DNA of 64,000 bases from Rhynochetos jubatus. Lineage: Eukaryota > Chordata > Aves > Eurypygiformes > Rhynochetidae. A model generated the notes under the pieces. That model searched no databases, was not told where the DNA came from, and saw only the letters and a list, made by a program, of their open reading frames with translations. This document shows, in pieces, positions 37,370-51,589 of this stretch. The stretch covers positions 10,252,664 to 10,316,663 of the forward strand of contig CM050653.1 in NCBI GenBank assembly GCA_027574665.1, in the 5' to 3' direction. The first letter of the stretch is position 1, and each line of letters begins with the position of its first letter. A program made the translations under genes and the position numbers.

Positions 37370-38355
37370 CACCATTAAAGACAACTCTGCAGTATAGGAA
37401 CTGACACCAAGGGTAGCGTCAGTTGAATTTGTCAACTGAGACGTTTTGGGAAGTGCTGGAAGTGCTTCTGGTAGCTTTGTTAAAAAGCAAAAGCACAAGC
37501 TACCCAGCTGAACAAAAAGTAGCATAAAAACTGCAAAAAGAATACAAATCAAGTCCTTTGACTCTCTGTGATAAACCCGACTCCGTTCTCACAGGAAACT
37601 GCTATTTCCTTCTTACACATTAAACTTATTTTTCAGACAGTCCCTTCTTCTCACCTCATTTTTTTATTAATGGTTTGAGCATCGTACCACAATCCAAGAC
37701 ATATCTGTGATTCATTTATATGCCTGCTGATGACGTTGTGTGTCTGAAATGAAAACTTTAATGATATATTACTGCACACTAATTACCTAGCTGAAAACAC
37801 AAAACCAAACTCCCTGCCTTGTTCCTTTCCAAGCCCTGCTAACTCAATTAAGCATCTAAATTTGGTTCCCAGTTGGGTACTGTATTTGCAAATTTAGATT
37901 TTAATGAATTAAAGTCTGGTGGGGTTTTTTTCAGAGCACGTGTACAGTCATCTTCACTTACTATATATAAAAATTACCAGGAGATAAATACAGAATTATG
38001 AAAACGTCATGTTAAAAATAATCTTCTCTTCAAGCGGGTCAAGTTCTTCAGCAATAATGGGACTAGGAAAACCCAGGCAACCATGACCAAGTACATCAAA
38101 GTGATACAGCACATGATATGATTTATAGATTGTCTGGCAAATTATGCCTCTGCTAGACAGTGGCCATCTAGAGGGTAGAAAAGAAAATATTATTTCTACA
38201 GGCATAACATCCCTGCTAGAGCAAAGGGATAAGCAGTAATACTCTAACTACTCTTCTTAAATATGTGAAAGGAAGTGAAAAGGTGCTTCTCCAGGAACAA
38301 ACCATGACCTATAAAGGAAAACCCCTCTGCTTTTCAGTGTGTGTATGGGTTTTTT

Positions 38356-38385
38356 GGGGGGGGGGGGGTGGGGGGAGGGGAAGGG
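38356..38385 (+). repeat. G-rich tract, G-quadruplex-capable
   Basis: Runs G13, G6, G4 and G3 are separated by T, A and AA, directly after a T6 run. It is on the plus strand, antisense to PTPRN2. Tract length is probably variable between individuals and assemblies. Confidence 0.75.
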
Positions 38386-38949
38386 TATCAAAATTAATAG
38401 TGAGATTTTGTACACAAACACACACAGAGGTTTATGTGAAAATTGAGAATACGCAATGCAAAATCCAAGAAGGCTTGCAATTCACACTAGACCCACAGCC
38501 GAGCGACAGAACGTGCATAAGCACAAGTGAACATAGAGTCATCTGTGAGAAAAGGCAGGGAAAGCACAAACTGGATAATCAGTCTTTTCCTTAGGAAACT
38601 CCCGTAATAGCCAGAGATAGAACAATTCAAACTCCACAAAGAGTTTCAGTGATCAAATCCTAGCACTCCAGGCCATTTTGGAACCTCCTGCCAGACCTGG
38701 GAAGTTCCATGTTTGCACACTGCAAACTGCAGAGAAGCCACCCACTTAGAGTAACCGGCAGTGAGCACAATAAGCAGTGAAGAAACTCTTTCCACAGAAG
38801 TACTTTCACAGGACTTCAAGGAGACGACTGTGGGAGAAGACATACCTGACGACTGCCCTATCCCTGCCATGCCACACTCACGGGCACTCATTTTTAGGTA
38901 ACTTTTTATCTATGCCCCATGGGATTTTCAGATGAGGTGGGCCCCAGCT

Positions 38950-39107
38950 CAGTGATTCTCAAATTTCTCATGAAAGCATTCAAAAAGGATTGTGAAGTGA
39001 TGGTAGAAAAGCACATAAGCTGAAGACATCCTACCTACTCCTGGGACTCTCAGGTTTCCATGCAAGCCAGTAAGGGATAACACCTTAAAGAAGTTTGAGG
39101 ATCACTG
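38950..39107. mobile_element. hAT/Charlie-like miniature inverted-repeat element
   Basis: Starts CAGTGATTCTCAAATTTCT and ends with the reverse complement of CAGTGATCCTCAAACTTCT; the two 19-bp termini agree at 17 of 19 positions. CAGTG-TTCTCAAA is the usual terminus of amniote hAT-Charlie DNA transposons. At 158 bp with no coding capacity it would be a non-autonomous MITE. The right flank GTCTAATC fits the NTCTARAN-like target preference, but the left flank CCCCAGCT does not match it, so the target duplication is decayed or absent. Confidence 0.65.
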
Positions 39108-39879
39108 GTCTAATCCACAGACGAGAGTATTTGAAGCGACAGAGGGCAAAATAAAAACAAGAGAAAGAAGCCAAGAACAGACTGTAGAGGCCAACAAAGA
39201 AGTGAAATGATGAAAGAAGACACTGCACTGCAAAGAAATATCAGAAAAAAAATCTAGAACACAGAAAATGAAGAAACTGCTATGGAAAGAACCAAGTTTT
39301 GTTCACAACTGATAATTGTTAACGTTTCCTTGTGTGCTGTTTCTTTTCCTTGGAACACTTCCCTTCACATGCTGAATGAAGGAGAAAACATTGAAAGAGT
39401 GACAGCAGTAGTTTTGAGTAGACAGTGCAAATACTGCTTACTGCTAAACAGAAGGAAAAGGCAAAAAACCTAAAATTCACTGCATGTGTGCGATGGATAA
39501 GGATCCAGCAGATTGGGAATATATTTTTGAAGAAAACTTATCAATTCAGAAGAGACTAAAAAAATTAGTAGATGGCATCCTTTTCCATCATAGAGGTATT
39601 TACCCATAGGCTGCATACCCTCAGTTTGGTTTTCACAAGCTTTTCCGATGTGTATTTAATGTCTTTCAGCCAGCTCTCCAAATACGGAATTAGTTTGCTC
39701 TTAGATAATGAGGCCATAACTAAACTCGCAAAATCAAATCGAACAAACCCAGGTGCAGAACTCCTTTATACTTTCATGTGACACTTTTATGTCTTTAAAA
39801 AGACTAATGAGGGACAAAAAAGGGCAAAAATATTACCCTTCGATACAAACCTTTTTCTATTAAAGCCAATATGATTAGT

Positions 39880-40087
39880 TGTGAGAGCACAGCACTGGGA
39901 CACCACAGAATGGAGGTCTACTCCTGGCTCTGCTGCTGACCTTAAGGTTAGTCTTGGTCAAGACAGTTCCTTGTCTGTGCCTGAGCTTCCCGGACTAAAA
40001 AGACAGGATAATGATACTGACCTTTAAAAAGAGCTTTGAACCTACTGATCAAAAGTGCTGTGTAAGAGTTGGCTTATTATTATTTTG
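39880..40087 (+). repeat. MIR SINE (amniote type)
   Basis: Plus-strand order matches a MIR: CTCCTGGCTCTGCTGCTGAC, then the TGTCTGTGCCTGAGCTTCC stretch, GACAGGATAATGATACTGAC, GAGCTTTGAACCTACTGATC, AAAAGTGCTGTGTAAGAG and a terminal TTATTATTATTTT. This nearly full-length order (about 208 bp) is seen in old MIR copies in birds and reptiles. The tRNA-like head is too degraded to recognise promoter boxes. Confidence 0.8.
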
Positions 40088-43000
40088 GTTACTGAAGTGC
40101 GTTGAGAGGCTCCTAGTGACTTTAATCAAAATTTCTTGTATCGGGCCCCATAATCCTACCTGAAGGACAAAGTGTCTCAAAATTCAGTTGTGAGGATACA
40201 CACATCGTAAGCCAAAGGCTGGTACCTCTGATACTGCAGAGTTTTCTTGACTCCAGCAAAACTTTAAATGACACAAAAGTAATTTCTGGACTTCCAGAAG
40301 AAATAATGCATTAGGCATCATTAGTATATTCACTACATTAATAGTAATTAGACAGTTATAATGCTTTCAGTCAAACTGGTCTAATGCAAAGACAGACACC
40401 AATAGGTGAAAGAAGGCAATGAGGAAAGAACGCACTTTTCTCACACCCACCCACCTAAGCTGCAGCAGGGCAAGAGGACCACTTGTATTTAGAGTCTTGC
40501 AGTTCATTAACAAGGGGTCTTCTCACACAAATCTGAGTCTGCTTTGGTACCATCCAGCCAGCCAGCACTGCTCTGGCGATTTTATGTTCCTGCTTCTCTG
40601 TGGTTACTGTGGTTAATCAAACCAACTCTTCTTCTTCTAGGTGCCTTCCTACTAAAGCAGTAGATAAATATCTGCATCAGAAATACTCCTGCATTTAGAA
40701 AAGCTCTGGTTTTGGATTCTGCATTAGCTTCATGCTTGACAAATTCCAACTAACCGCACCAGCCCACCACACTGGCATGGTGACTCTTACTGTTGTGATT
40801 GACGTGGTTTGTTTATTTCTTACAGACTAAAAAGAACCCTTGATGTCTTTGACTTAACACTTAACAATAACACATACCAAACATGCTTTTACAATGAAAC
40901 TGCTTCTTCAGGTATCGTTTCTGCATGCTATTTAACAACAGCTATGTTTAAGCTAAAACCCCATTGATATTGTCCGATGAAGGAAGCGAATGTACAGTCT
41001 GTGGCAGTTTCTGCTCCAACACCACCTGCAAGACTGCTGCAAAGGAACATTTGTACGACTATAGATACAAGATTAGTTCTGTAACCTCCAATTTTCTGAG
41101 TGAACCCAATGAAGTTCCCACAGGTTCACACAGAGGTAAAGCTTAGAGTAATCTCATGGCAGAACAGGTACATAGGCATTTGTCTTGATGGAGTCTTTAT
41201 ACAAGTCCATCTACTCATGCAAATAATGTCTTAATCAAAGCATTTAAATGATCTCTACCTATTCTGCCGGTAAGATTTGTCACTGGCTAAGACACGTGAC
41301 ATCTCTTACATTTTTTTCTATAATGGGGCACAGGCAAATTAATAGTGGTCTTTAAACGTACGTCTCCTCCAGCACTTATGTGGTTGAGACCACTGCAAAT
41401 TAAATCTTGTAAATTGTCACTGCTTTGCTTTTCACCATTTCTGTCACTAGATATTCACAATTTCCACATCCTGAGGAGTGAAAACAGCCTTGTCAGCTTC
41501 ATTTGTACACTCCCATAAGAGATGAAAATTGCAGATATTGCAAGGAAAAGTTTTAAAATTTAAAATGCCACGTAGGTTTTCATTAACACTTGAAAGACAT
41601 GTATATTATATCTCTGCTCATAAATATTTATCTGTACTTATATGAGGATACCGTTGCTGTACATGGTATTTGTACACAAGCATACATGTGGATATATAAA
41701 GCATCCACCACTGAATACTCATCTCAAGGTACATGACACTAATAAAAATATATGAAAACTGAAAATATGCCAACATTTAAAGGGTTAGAAGGCCTCTCAA
41801 AACACAAAGTAACATTGTTACCAAACATAATTATATGCTTTTCCTGTGTCATAAGAATATCATCAAGATCTAGGGCCTGATTCTAACCGAGCTCCCACCT
41901 GGAATGTCGTGTGCAGGTACAGCCATGGGTGCATTTTCAGCCCCCAGATTTTTTTGCTGTGGCTTTTTTCCATTGTTATCTCAGTAGACATCTACGCATT
42001 GCTAAGATGGATACTGAACTACCATCTTGCTACACATTCGAGGAATATGCACACAGCAAGCAGCGCGGCATCAGCTCACAAATGAACAGCCTTAGCTCCC
42101 ATAAAATATTCATTCATTTAAAAATATTTGCACCCTGCTGTCAAACTTAGACAAATTCATACTGAGCTTCAGAAAATAGCTGTTTTAATGGTAAATGATG
42201 TTCCAGAAACCTCTTTCAGGCTAAACACTCTCATCAAAATTATTTTAATAAGAAAGATTAACAATTTCAACATTAGCTGCTAATCCTCTTTCATTTGAAA
42301 CTGTGCTGATAAAATTCTTTGCTTGTCATTCAAATAGTAAGTAATAATTATAGATTTGGGGCCTCCATCTCTTGCTTCATTAATAGTAAATTGCATGGAA
42401 GTTTGAAGCATAAAGTCAGCTTTGATACATCTCAAAATGCAATTTCCATAGCTTTCCTTAGCTATGTACAATTAATTACAGACTTAATAAGGGGAATATG
42501 TTAATGAAAGGGAAATTATTCACTCAGACCACCTGGTCTTATCAAACTTCTTTAATATGTTTCCTTCTTTCTGTGAATTTGGATGACAGCAAGAACACAA
42601 ATTATGCTAGTCCTTTAGTATTTTTATTTGCAACCAGCTAAAGTCCACTTAAATATGAAAAGAAAGTAAGAACCAGTCAGTACTAACTAACTGACTGTAT
42701 TTGATTTCTCAAGTTCCATACCCCTGTAACTTTAAAACACAAATGATTCAACAACTTTATAATTACCAGTCTCTTCAATGCTCAGAGTATAAATACAATA
42801 TACCCAATAAGGAGACATTGTCATTTTTTGTTTATTTTCTTTAAAGAAACGTGCTGCACGTGCACATATGTAATGAAAGAAGTACAGAAACATGCTTCGA
42901 TTCACTACACTGACAACTACCAGAGCTTTGTTGCTATGTGAGCGGGGTTATTGGATGTTCATGGGAATATTTTCAATAGCACAAGCAGCCTGGTCAGAAG

Positions 43001-44727
43001 GAGGAAAACCTTCACATAAGTCATCCTAAAAATAATGCAGTTGTGATACATAGAGAAGTATTTTTTGAAGACAGGTCAAATCCAGAAACCAGCCATCTTC
43101 AATGGACATTAATGGATTTACTACTAACCAAACTGAGGAGAGAGACATTTTAGGACCCAAACTCCAGCCCTCATTCCAAAAAGAAAGGGCAGAGAATAAT
43201 TCCCAGAGCAGGAACAGGTCAGGCTTGAAGCAGGTGACGCTTGTGAGCAGTTTGTCACCCCTCCCCTCTATTCCTAGTTCAGTGCAATGGTACAAGCAAG
43301 CTGCCAGAAACAAGAGGCAACTTGCCATTTTCCCCAGCTACGAATAGGGTTTTTGTGGCCAGCTGGGCAACCTAAAGCAGCATTAGCACATGAGTTTAGG
43401 ACAAGAGGGTGAGGGAGACATGGCAGCATTGAGGGACGGCTAGAAATAATGAAAATACAGTACTCTAGTCTGAAACAAGGTAAGAGTTACATAAAAGAGA
43501 AATTCATAGCAAAAGTACATGTTTCATAAAGACATGCTGGAGGAGCAGCTTTTGGAACATTTGAGGGTAGTAGGCTTTCACATTATCTGGTTTTGACCAA
43601 AAAGTAACACAGTCCTCCTTTACGGAACAGCAAATATTATGTCATCCACAAGTGAACTTCACAGATAATGTTCATCTCCTTATTTAAAAATGTTTCCACA
43701 GCTGCGTCGTGGGTGCATATGCAAAATGTGATTGTCACAGGAGCATTTTGTCTGTGTCCTACACATTAAGTTTTCCAAATACCACTCAAATTCCGATATC
43801 CTACTCACAGAACACTCTTAAAGCCCAAACCCAGAAGGAGTGCAGAAAGCAAAGTATAATTTTTTTTTGTATCTTGCCTTGAAGACGAGAATAAACAGAC
43901 TTTGTTGAATCAATGGAGGCACTAAGTTACCTTCACTGCCAGCAGCATCTTAATCAGAGTACTTCCAACAACTTCTGCTGGTGTAGCCCACAGGAAGAGA
44001 AGTTTTCCAAAATACCACTGCAGTTCTCCTGGGCATCTTAAATTGCAACCGGTGGAAGTGCAAAAACACAGTGCCAGTATGAAGTCTCCTCTTTGGAAGT
44101 ACCATGAAGCAAGTCGCAGTTTCACCCCCAACTGTTACATGTGTTCAGAAGCTCTGAAGCTGTAGTCCCATTTACCACATGCCATTTTATCTTAGCGGTG
44201 CACCATGTCTTGCAACCTGTGCGAGCCAATTCTTTACCCCACAGTGAGTCAAAACTCACCTCCTTCTCATGTCTGAACTCTGTCACCAGCTCATGCTCTG
44301 TAAGCTGTATTATCTGGGGCCTCCTGACTGAGAAATCTTCCTGAACCATGCTCTTTCTAGTATCCTTCTCCTTCTAAATAGGCAGTTCCACCTTCTAGTT
44401 CCAAAATATGACTAACTGCTTGCTACCTCTGCTACAATGAGTTATCAACGAGTTAACGCAAGATGTGAATGTGCACAACAGGACAAATACAGCAAAGAGC
44501 ACTTCATTACTGGGGATGCGCCTGGAGCCAAAAGACAAGACCAGTAGCGTCCTGGACGAGTGTTCGTCTCTGGTTTCTGTTACTAATGAGACTCTCAGAA
44601 GCAGCTGAGGACCCCATAACATCCCTGGTCTTCAATCTGAAGTATCAAAACCGAGATCTTTTTCATTAACTGACCTCCTAGTATCCCTTGCTACAACTGG
44701 TACTTATCTTGCCTTGACATTACCTCA

Positions 44728-44966
44728 ATCATAGAATGGTTTGTGCTGGAAGGGACCTTAAAGACCATCCAGTTCCAACCCCCTGCCATGGGCAGGGACA
44801 CCCTCCACCAGACCAGGTTGCTCAAAGCCTCATCCAGCCTGGCCTTGAACACTCCCAGGGATGGGGCATCCACAGCTTCTCTGGGCAACCTGTTCCAGTG
44901 CCTCCCCACCCTCTCCATGAAGAACTTCTTCCTGATATCCAATCTAAATCTCCCCGCTTTCAGTTA
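44728..44966 (-). mobile_element. CR1 LINE, 5'-truncated 3' end
   Basis: The plus strand begins ATCATAGAATGGTTTGTGC, continues GGAAGGGACCTTAAAGACC and the GCCATGGGCAGGGACACC block, and stops after CTCCCCGCTTTCAGTT. It is very similar to the copies at 3.8 and 29.4 kb, suggesting one related subfamily. Confidence 0.95.
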
Positions 44967-47900
44967 ATGTTCTCTAAAAATGGAAACAAGCTGTGAGAAA
45001 CAGAAAAAAGTTCAGATAGACACCAAGTCTTGTTTCAGCCATGGCAATGATCCTTTCTTTTTACTTCGCGCATACAGTTGCATGAGGTAGTGGTGTGTAA
45101 TGTATTTCTCCCAGTGCAATGCTTTTAAAATTAGTACTTTAGAATATTAATAGAAATGTTTTCTTCATCTTTCTACTGAAAGCCTTAGGGAATGATACAA
45201 GATTGCTAAAAGTGTTCAACCAAAGCAGCTTAAACAAATCTGGAATGAACACCTCACAGTCAAACAACAGACCAAGATGTAGTCACAGAAATTTGGAGTT
45301 ATTTCTAATCATGAATATATTTGGGGAAAACAACTGACAGTGACGAATTTAGGGGAAAAAAACCCCCTGAAATTAATTTCATACTGTGTTCAAGAGGAAT
45401 GTTTTTCTTGATTTAATACTGACTCTGTAATTGTCGTTATTTCCTAAGGCCCATTCACCAAGATTAATATAGAAAAAGGGAGGCAACTGAACATGAAACA
45501 AATAAAAATGGAAGAATCAAAGGGTAACCTGTTCATGAATCTTTTTTCTGAGTTTTATTGATGAAATCTATGTAGTACATACATCCATTTATTAGATTTA
45601 TGACTCTATTAGTAGAGCTGTTTTCATATGCAATGAGACTTTTTGCACTTTTCTTTGCAGCTTTTCTTTGTTCCTGTATCTCAAGTCCTGGCTTTAAACA
45701 GAGGCAAATGCTTCAAAATAACTTAAACATTTAGGGAGGAAAACCCCCTAAAATTAAGGGATAAACATCGTTTCATCAGCAGATCTTTCAGGAGGCATCT
45801 TCCAGCTCCACTTATCCCTAAAAGCACAATAACTCAGGGAGAGAGGGGCAAAGATTTTCCCATCAACAGTATTTATGTCTTTTTGGGATATTGGCTATCT
45901 TGTCACTGAGTAACATGATACACAACAGCCTTTTCCCTTGTGACTCCTCCTGTCTGACCATTCATGTTGAAATGGCCTTCAGGGTCAAAGCCTTCTTGGG
46001 ACTTACATTTCCTGAGACTCCTACTTACACTGGGGCAGCCAAAAGATAAGTTGGGATTTAGATGCACTTAGCATGTGTGTAAGGAGTTTATGTTTTTAGC
46101 TAAACTTTGCCACTGACTTGCTTCCCTTTCCATGTGAGGGAGGATTTTGCTCTTTGTTTTCTTAGTTGTAAGCTGTTTTTTTAAACAGTCTTTATATTCT
46201 TGAAATTTCATAAAGAACTGAAGAGAAATTAATGGTGGTAGAAGGAAATGGTGGAAAAAGGAAGAAAAGTTTAAACTCACTAAATAATCAAACACACTAT
46301 GATTGTGACAAAGACCTTGTTTTCCATACCTGCACTCCTCACCTTTGGCCCTGCTTGCATTAATCACCTCTGTGGCACGTGTCCCCAGGCAGTGCCCTGC
46401 ACTCGTACGCGCATCACGCTCCTTTGCTCAGGAAATGTTCTGTGTGTATGTGGATTCAGCTCAAGGTGGACAGCATGCCTGCATCTAGCACAGTGCTATT
46501 GGTCCTCACATGCTGGAGTTTCTCTCACTGTGTTTAAGATGCTTTTTGCTCCCGCTTTTATGGCAGCTTTAAGAATAAAATCAAAGAATTTCAGCAAAAT
46601 GTGGATTTAACAAATATTGTTTCTTGTTGGAATGTGTTTTCTATCACACAATCCTCCACTCTTCCACATTCAATTAAAAGAAAATACATAGTGGCAACCC
46701 TATAGAGTTCATTTTCAACCAAAGTTTATTTTAAAATATGAGGGCAAAGGAAAATTGCTTAGAAACCATCAAAAACGTAGTATTCATTGACTATAGGATA
46801 CCAGTGTTATCAGAGCCACAGGTTCAACCTGGGAGATGGTCTCCTGGGACACAACCTGTCCCAGAACTTTCTTTACTCATAGGGGGCCATCCTTCATTTC
46901 TCTATGGGGAAAGTCTTTTTGGTTTCGCAGGTAAATTGCAAAGACAAGGGGATCAAGCGGACTTACGCCTCCTACATGCAATGCCCTAGGTTTAAGTCTC
47001 TAGTTCATTTGCTCCCAGTGCCTCATTCAGCCCAGTTAGGAAACTTTCTGCTCCTTCTGAAAAGTACAGAAACTATCACATGCTATTATTATTTCCAATA
47101 CATGCAGCAGTTTCATACCCTCAGGGAGAAGACTCTTCAGACTTCCAGCTTAAACAAATACCAAAGAGGACCTTGTGGAAATTCACACCTTCCGAAATGC
47201 CAATGTATGTATAATCCTCCAAATTTTGCATGTCTGTCTTTACAAGGAACAAAACTCCCAAACCACAGAAAATCGCTTCTGTAAATTCCCTCTCACCTGT
47301 GGTATTCAGGTAACAACCTCAATACATTACCATTAAAAGCATATGCTCCCTTCTTGCAGTACTCTTCTTCATTTAAAAACTCTTAGAAGATTACAATTAT
47401 TTTAACCAAACAAGCATGGCAATACACAAAGCAGATGTGGGATCCAATCTGCCTAACTTACGTGCTGAATTTGTGCTTCAGCACAAACAAAAGAGACTCC
47501 ATCTAAGCTGCAGACGTCAATGCCATGGTGCAGGCACAACAGGAGGTCTCCCAAGAGAAATCCTCTCTCTTGCCTAATTCTCTGGAGACCTTCACAGCCA
47601 CCCACTCGCTTCACCAACTAGAAGGGGGGGTTTATGGACTCAAGTCAACAGCATCCCTTCATTAAATGCCTCAAATGCAGGTATAAGTTAGGAGCCCAAG
47701 TCAGGCAGACTATCTTTGTCCTGGACACCTTCAAACCCTGCCCTGGTTCTCTTGCTGGACTACAAAGGGAAGTGTCATACTTTATTAGGACTTCTCTTGG
47801 CACTTGAAATATAGGTGTACGATTCAAATGAAGTGGATGGAAACCTACTTCCAAGTTTCTACTTTTTCCCCTGCTGTGACTTTCAGAAAAACCACCATTT

Positions 47901-50900
47901 TCTTGCAAAACCAGTAGTGACTGAAGTGAGGGCACTTCTTAGTAGTTGCTCATGCTGAAACCAGCCAGTCAGTGCCACAAACACAACTGCATAAAACATG
48001 CTCCTCTAATTACGCTTTCCAAAGTGCTTGGATCTTTTAGAAAGACAGAATCACAAAGTGCCATATGGGCCGCCCTCCTGCTATAAATGTGAGGAAAAAG
48101 AATGTGAAAAAGGAAAAAAAAAAAAGCTCTGAATGTTGTTATCACTGTCCTTCTGGGTCTCCCAAGTCCTCCCTGCTTCCTCCTGCCAACAGTACAAACT
48201 ACCTCATGCTGCTGTCAGCAGCACAGAGGCATTGCCTTCGCTGTACTGGGAAGTGGCAGAAATGGAGGGTTTTTCTCCTCAGAAGACTGGCTTCAGCCTA
48301 AGTGAGGAGACTGCCCCACAGCCCCATGGGTTTGATTCCTGGTTTCTCCAGGCCTCAAGTACTACAAATGACGAGCTAACCACAAGTAGCAAGTCCTCGA
48401 AGAAAACAGTACCTGCGGGCACCCACAAACTCCAGTATAAACAAAGGTGAAGTGGCTCGCACATCACTTCAGGTACGACCTGCTAGCATTTTCCAGCAAA
48501 TTAAACAGCTTTACAGAAATGTTACTGACCAACGCTCCCTTCTGAGTAAGATCATATGCAGCCATTCAGCAGTTGCGGACACATTTCTTCAAAGCTACTT
48601 TCATTATTGATTTATTCTGTTTATAAATCAAAATAAAATATTTCCTGCTGCCACTTTATACGGTAATCCATTGCTTTATTTTCTCTGGGGAGGCCCTGGC
48701 ACCTATGAACAATAAAGACTGAGGAGCCCTAGCTCAGCTAACTGCTACTTGCTGCACACTGTGGAGCTGAAAAACATTTGCAGAGCTGTAAGTGCATTTA
48801 CTCTGCAAAGCAGATGGCATTTGCCATTCTTACTAGGCCCCTTGCTATTATTTCTTGTTGCTTTTTTAGGCAGTGAGATATTTTTCACTCAAAATACCTA
48901 CAAAATTTAAAAGATAAGAGGATTGTGGCAGCAGGAAACAGGAAGAACTGGAAAACTTCTTGTACCGAGTGCCATAAAAATTGCGAAATGGTCCCTCACT
49001 CTTCTCCATTTTTAACTGCAGGGCAAGGAAAAGCTCACCTCTGGCAAGTCATTTCTATTGCTGAGGCCCACTGAGCCACTGCTTCTCCGGAGGGGGAGAA
49101 ATTCAGGCAAATAAGGCATTACACGTGCATTTATTTTTGAGCAAAACATAAATAGGGTCAGCTCTCCGGTTTCAGTGTGACCCACGGTGACACAAAACAC
49201 ATGCATTTCTGATCAAGTCCCATCATCTGCTTCAGTGCTGTAGCAGAGCGATGCTGATCTTTCCCATGTAAACCCAACCAGTCTTTGCCTTCAGCAAACC
49301 TTGAATTTACAGTTTAACTGCGTCCCTTAAGTAAACATCCCCACTGACTGCGTGACCCGCCTATTAGGCTTGCCCTGATACCGAGGCTAAATGCATCCTT
49401 TCGATTCTAACCCACAGTTTCTTCCTAATTGTATCATCTGAGTCCATTAAGAACAGTTTTTCCCGTCCTGTATTTCAAAGCGCATACGCAGACTCCCCTG
49501 AATCACTGATTTTTTGTTTGTTCAGTTTAGACTAAACAAATTAACTACTTTTACTCTCGCTGTGTGGTTGGTACTCTCGAGACGTTACAGCACTTCTTTT
49601 ACCCTTCTTTGAACCCTCAGCATCTAAGGTATAACATATGCTGTTAGATAGGTAACATATGCAAGAGTTCATTCAGGGTCAAACAGGATTGACTGAATTA
49701 TGGACACTGAACACCGTAACAGTGATCTTGACCAATCTGATGATTTTTTAAGGTTTATTTATCGCCATATGAAGACAATTTTTTCTTGCAATTTTGCAGA
49801 AATCCCAGATCCCAAATAAGTGGTTCCCACATGCAACTTTATCTCCTTTAAGCTTGATTTTGTGGGTTTTTTATTTTTCCCAATAATACAATTGAAAGTA
49901 ATTGTGCTCAATTTAAAGTCGTTGAAACTGTTTGCAAATATTAAATGCATATTTCCAACCACACTGGAAATTTTGCTCTTATTTCCATACAACCATATTA
50001 CCTTAGAACGTTACAACAGGAATTTGTACTTATTTTGAGGTTGGGCAATTGATGTTGTTCCTTTTTCCCCTGAGAGTTTCAGTTAACTATGAAAGGAAAC
50101 CAAGTGAATTTTAATTCTGGGTAGGTAGAAGTGGAACAGTAAAAACTGCAACTACTTCTATCTGTCATGGGAGCAACCCTTCTGAAATGCGCTTGTACAC
50201 TAGATTTTAACATAATACTTAATTAACTCTTTTTTGTGAGGAATAGGCAGCGGCAGAGGATGAAGTACTTAGTCAGAACGACATATTCTGATGAAGCATC
50301 TGGTTTACAAACTGTCCTGCCTTTGCTCAGTTTTATAGCTGACCCAATCAAGGCTGAAGGAGGTCAGTAACCCGGCTGAGGTCAACTTAGCTCTTTGGGT
50401 TTTACCTGCATTCATTCCTTTCTCCATTAGGTGAGGTGACTTACAAGAACTTGAAAAAGAGCTGAGAAGAGAGTGCTTTCAAATTTAAGTCCAGTAAAAG
50501 AGAAAGAATTTGAAGAACCATGACCCAAAAGTATGGCATAGTGGAGATAAGTTTCCCTCCGATAAGCCCCACTAATGAGTTTTATTGGCAACGCATATAC
50601 AAATCAACAGGGAAGTTCCCAAAAGCAAAGCAATGCTACCAACTGGAAAGGGTGCTTACTTTAGATCAGCCATGCTAAAAACCAGCAGAAACCAAATGCA
50701 GAAACAAAGTAACACCTGACTCATCATCTTCACCACCATCTAACAACGTCTCAGCCAATCTCAATACACTCTACAAAGACAGCAAATAGTTAAAGGAGGA
50801 GGAAAATAAGGCACAAAAAACCCCTGGGGGCTTACTCCACAGCTCTCCCAGCAGGACACTTAGACACAGGAACAAGCTGCAGCCGGCCCCAGCCACCGGG

Positions 50901-51589
50901 CTCTGTCTTGGGCTGCTAAAGCCATTTCACACACAGACCTTCACGTGCCCATCTTCCGATGGACCAATACTGGTTGCAAGTCATGTTTGGAAGTAACCCA
51001 AGTTTTCCAATGCAGACTCCATTAATACAATATATTTGGATCATTTCACACACCGAAGGGATCCAGCTTGCAAGAAATCCAACCAAGCACAACAAAATTC
51101 AGGCAAGGCTCAGAACTCAGATCCCTTTTCTAAGGATAACGGAGAAGAAATTTCTCCGTATTACTAATATTCTGTTGCTTTCTCACCTCAGACACCTCTG
51201 CCCACTAAACGAGAAAAAGCAGCAAGCTGATCAGAACTTTTGCAGTTTTCTTCCTTTGCCCAAGCTGAGGTAAACATAAATTAATAGGACAAAGGGACAA
51301 CACAGGGCTTATTTTTATCTTTTTCAAAGCAAGCACACAAACAATTTGTACATCCACGATAAAAGAATGCTCCCAGAGAGAAAAAAATCCCCAATATAAT
51401 GAAATAGACATGGCAATAGAAATCCCCTTGGTTTTAATTATACAAAGGTAAGATGACCAGCAAAGCTCAGGAATATTTTTCACCTGTGAAAACACAGCTT
51501 CCCTTTCTTTAAAAGTTACCCATTTCCAAAAGCTGAGCAGGTACCTTAAACCCTGACATTTCTCGTGCCGCGAGACAAGAACGCCTTAC

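Larger units (their letters stand above)
28564..51589 (-). other. PTPRN2: PTPRN2 intron (23,026 bp)
   Basis: Complete phase-0 intron between the juxtamembrane exon and the exon opening the PTP-like domain. It contains CR1 copies at 29364-29630 and 44728-44966, MIR-like SINEs at 36745-36815 and 39880-40087, an hAT-like inverted-repeat element at 38950-39107, G/C homopolymer tracts at 37338-37369 and 38356-38385, and two ancient repeat relics near 35.2 and 41.9 kb. The stretches 30353-35203 and 44967-51589 show no coding or RNA gene I can support. Confidence 0.9.

Noticed and set aside
46299-46610. 103-codon plus-strand open frame rich in Cys
   Set aside because: No signal-peptide/disulphide pattern typical of a secreted family, and no start context or neighbouring exons. 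Chance frame.
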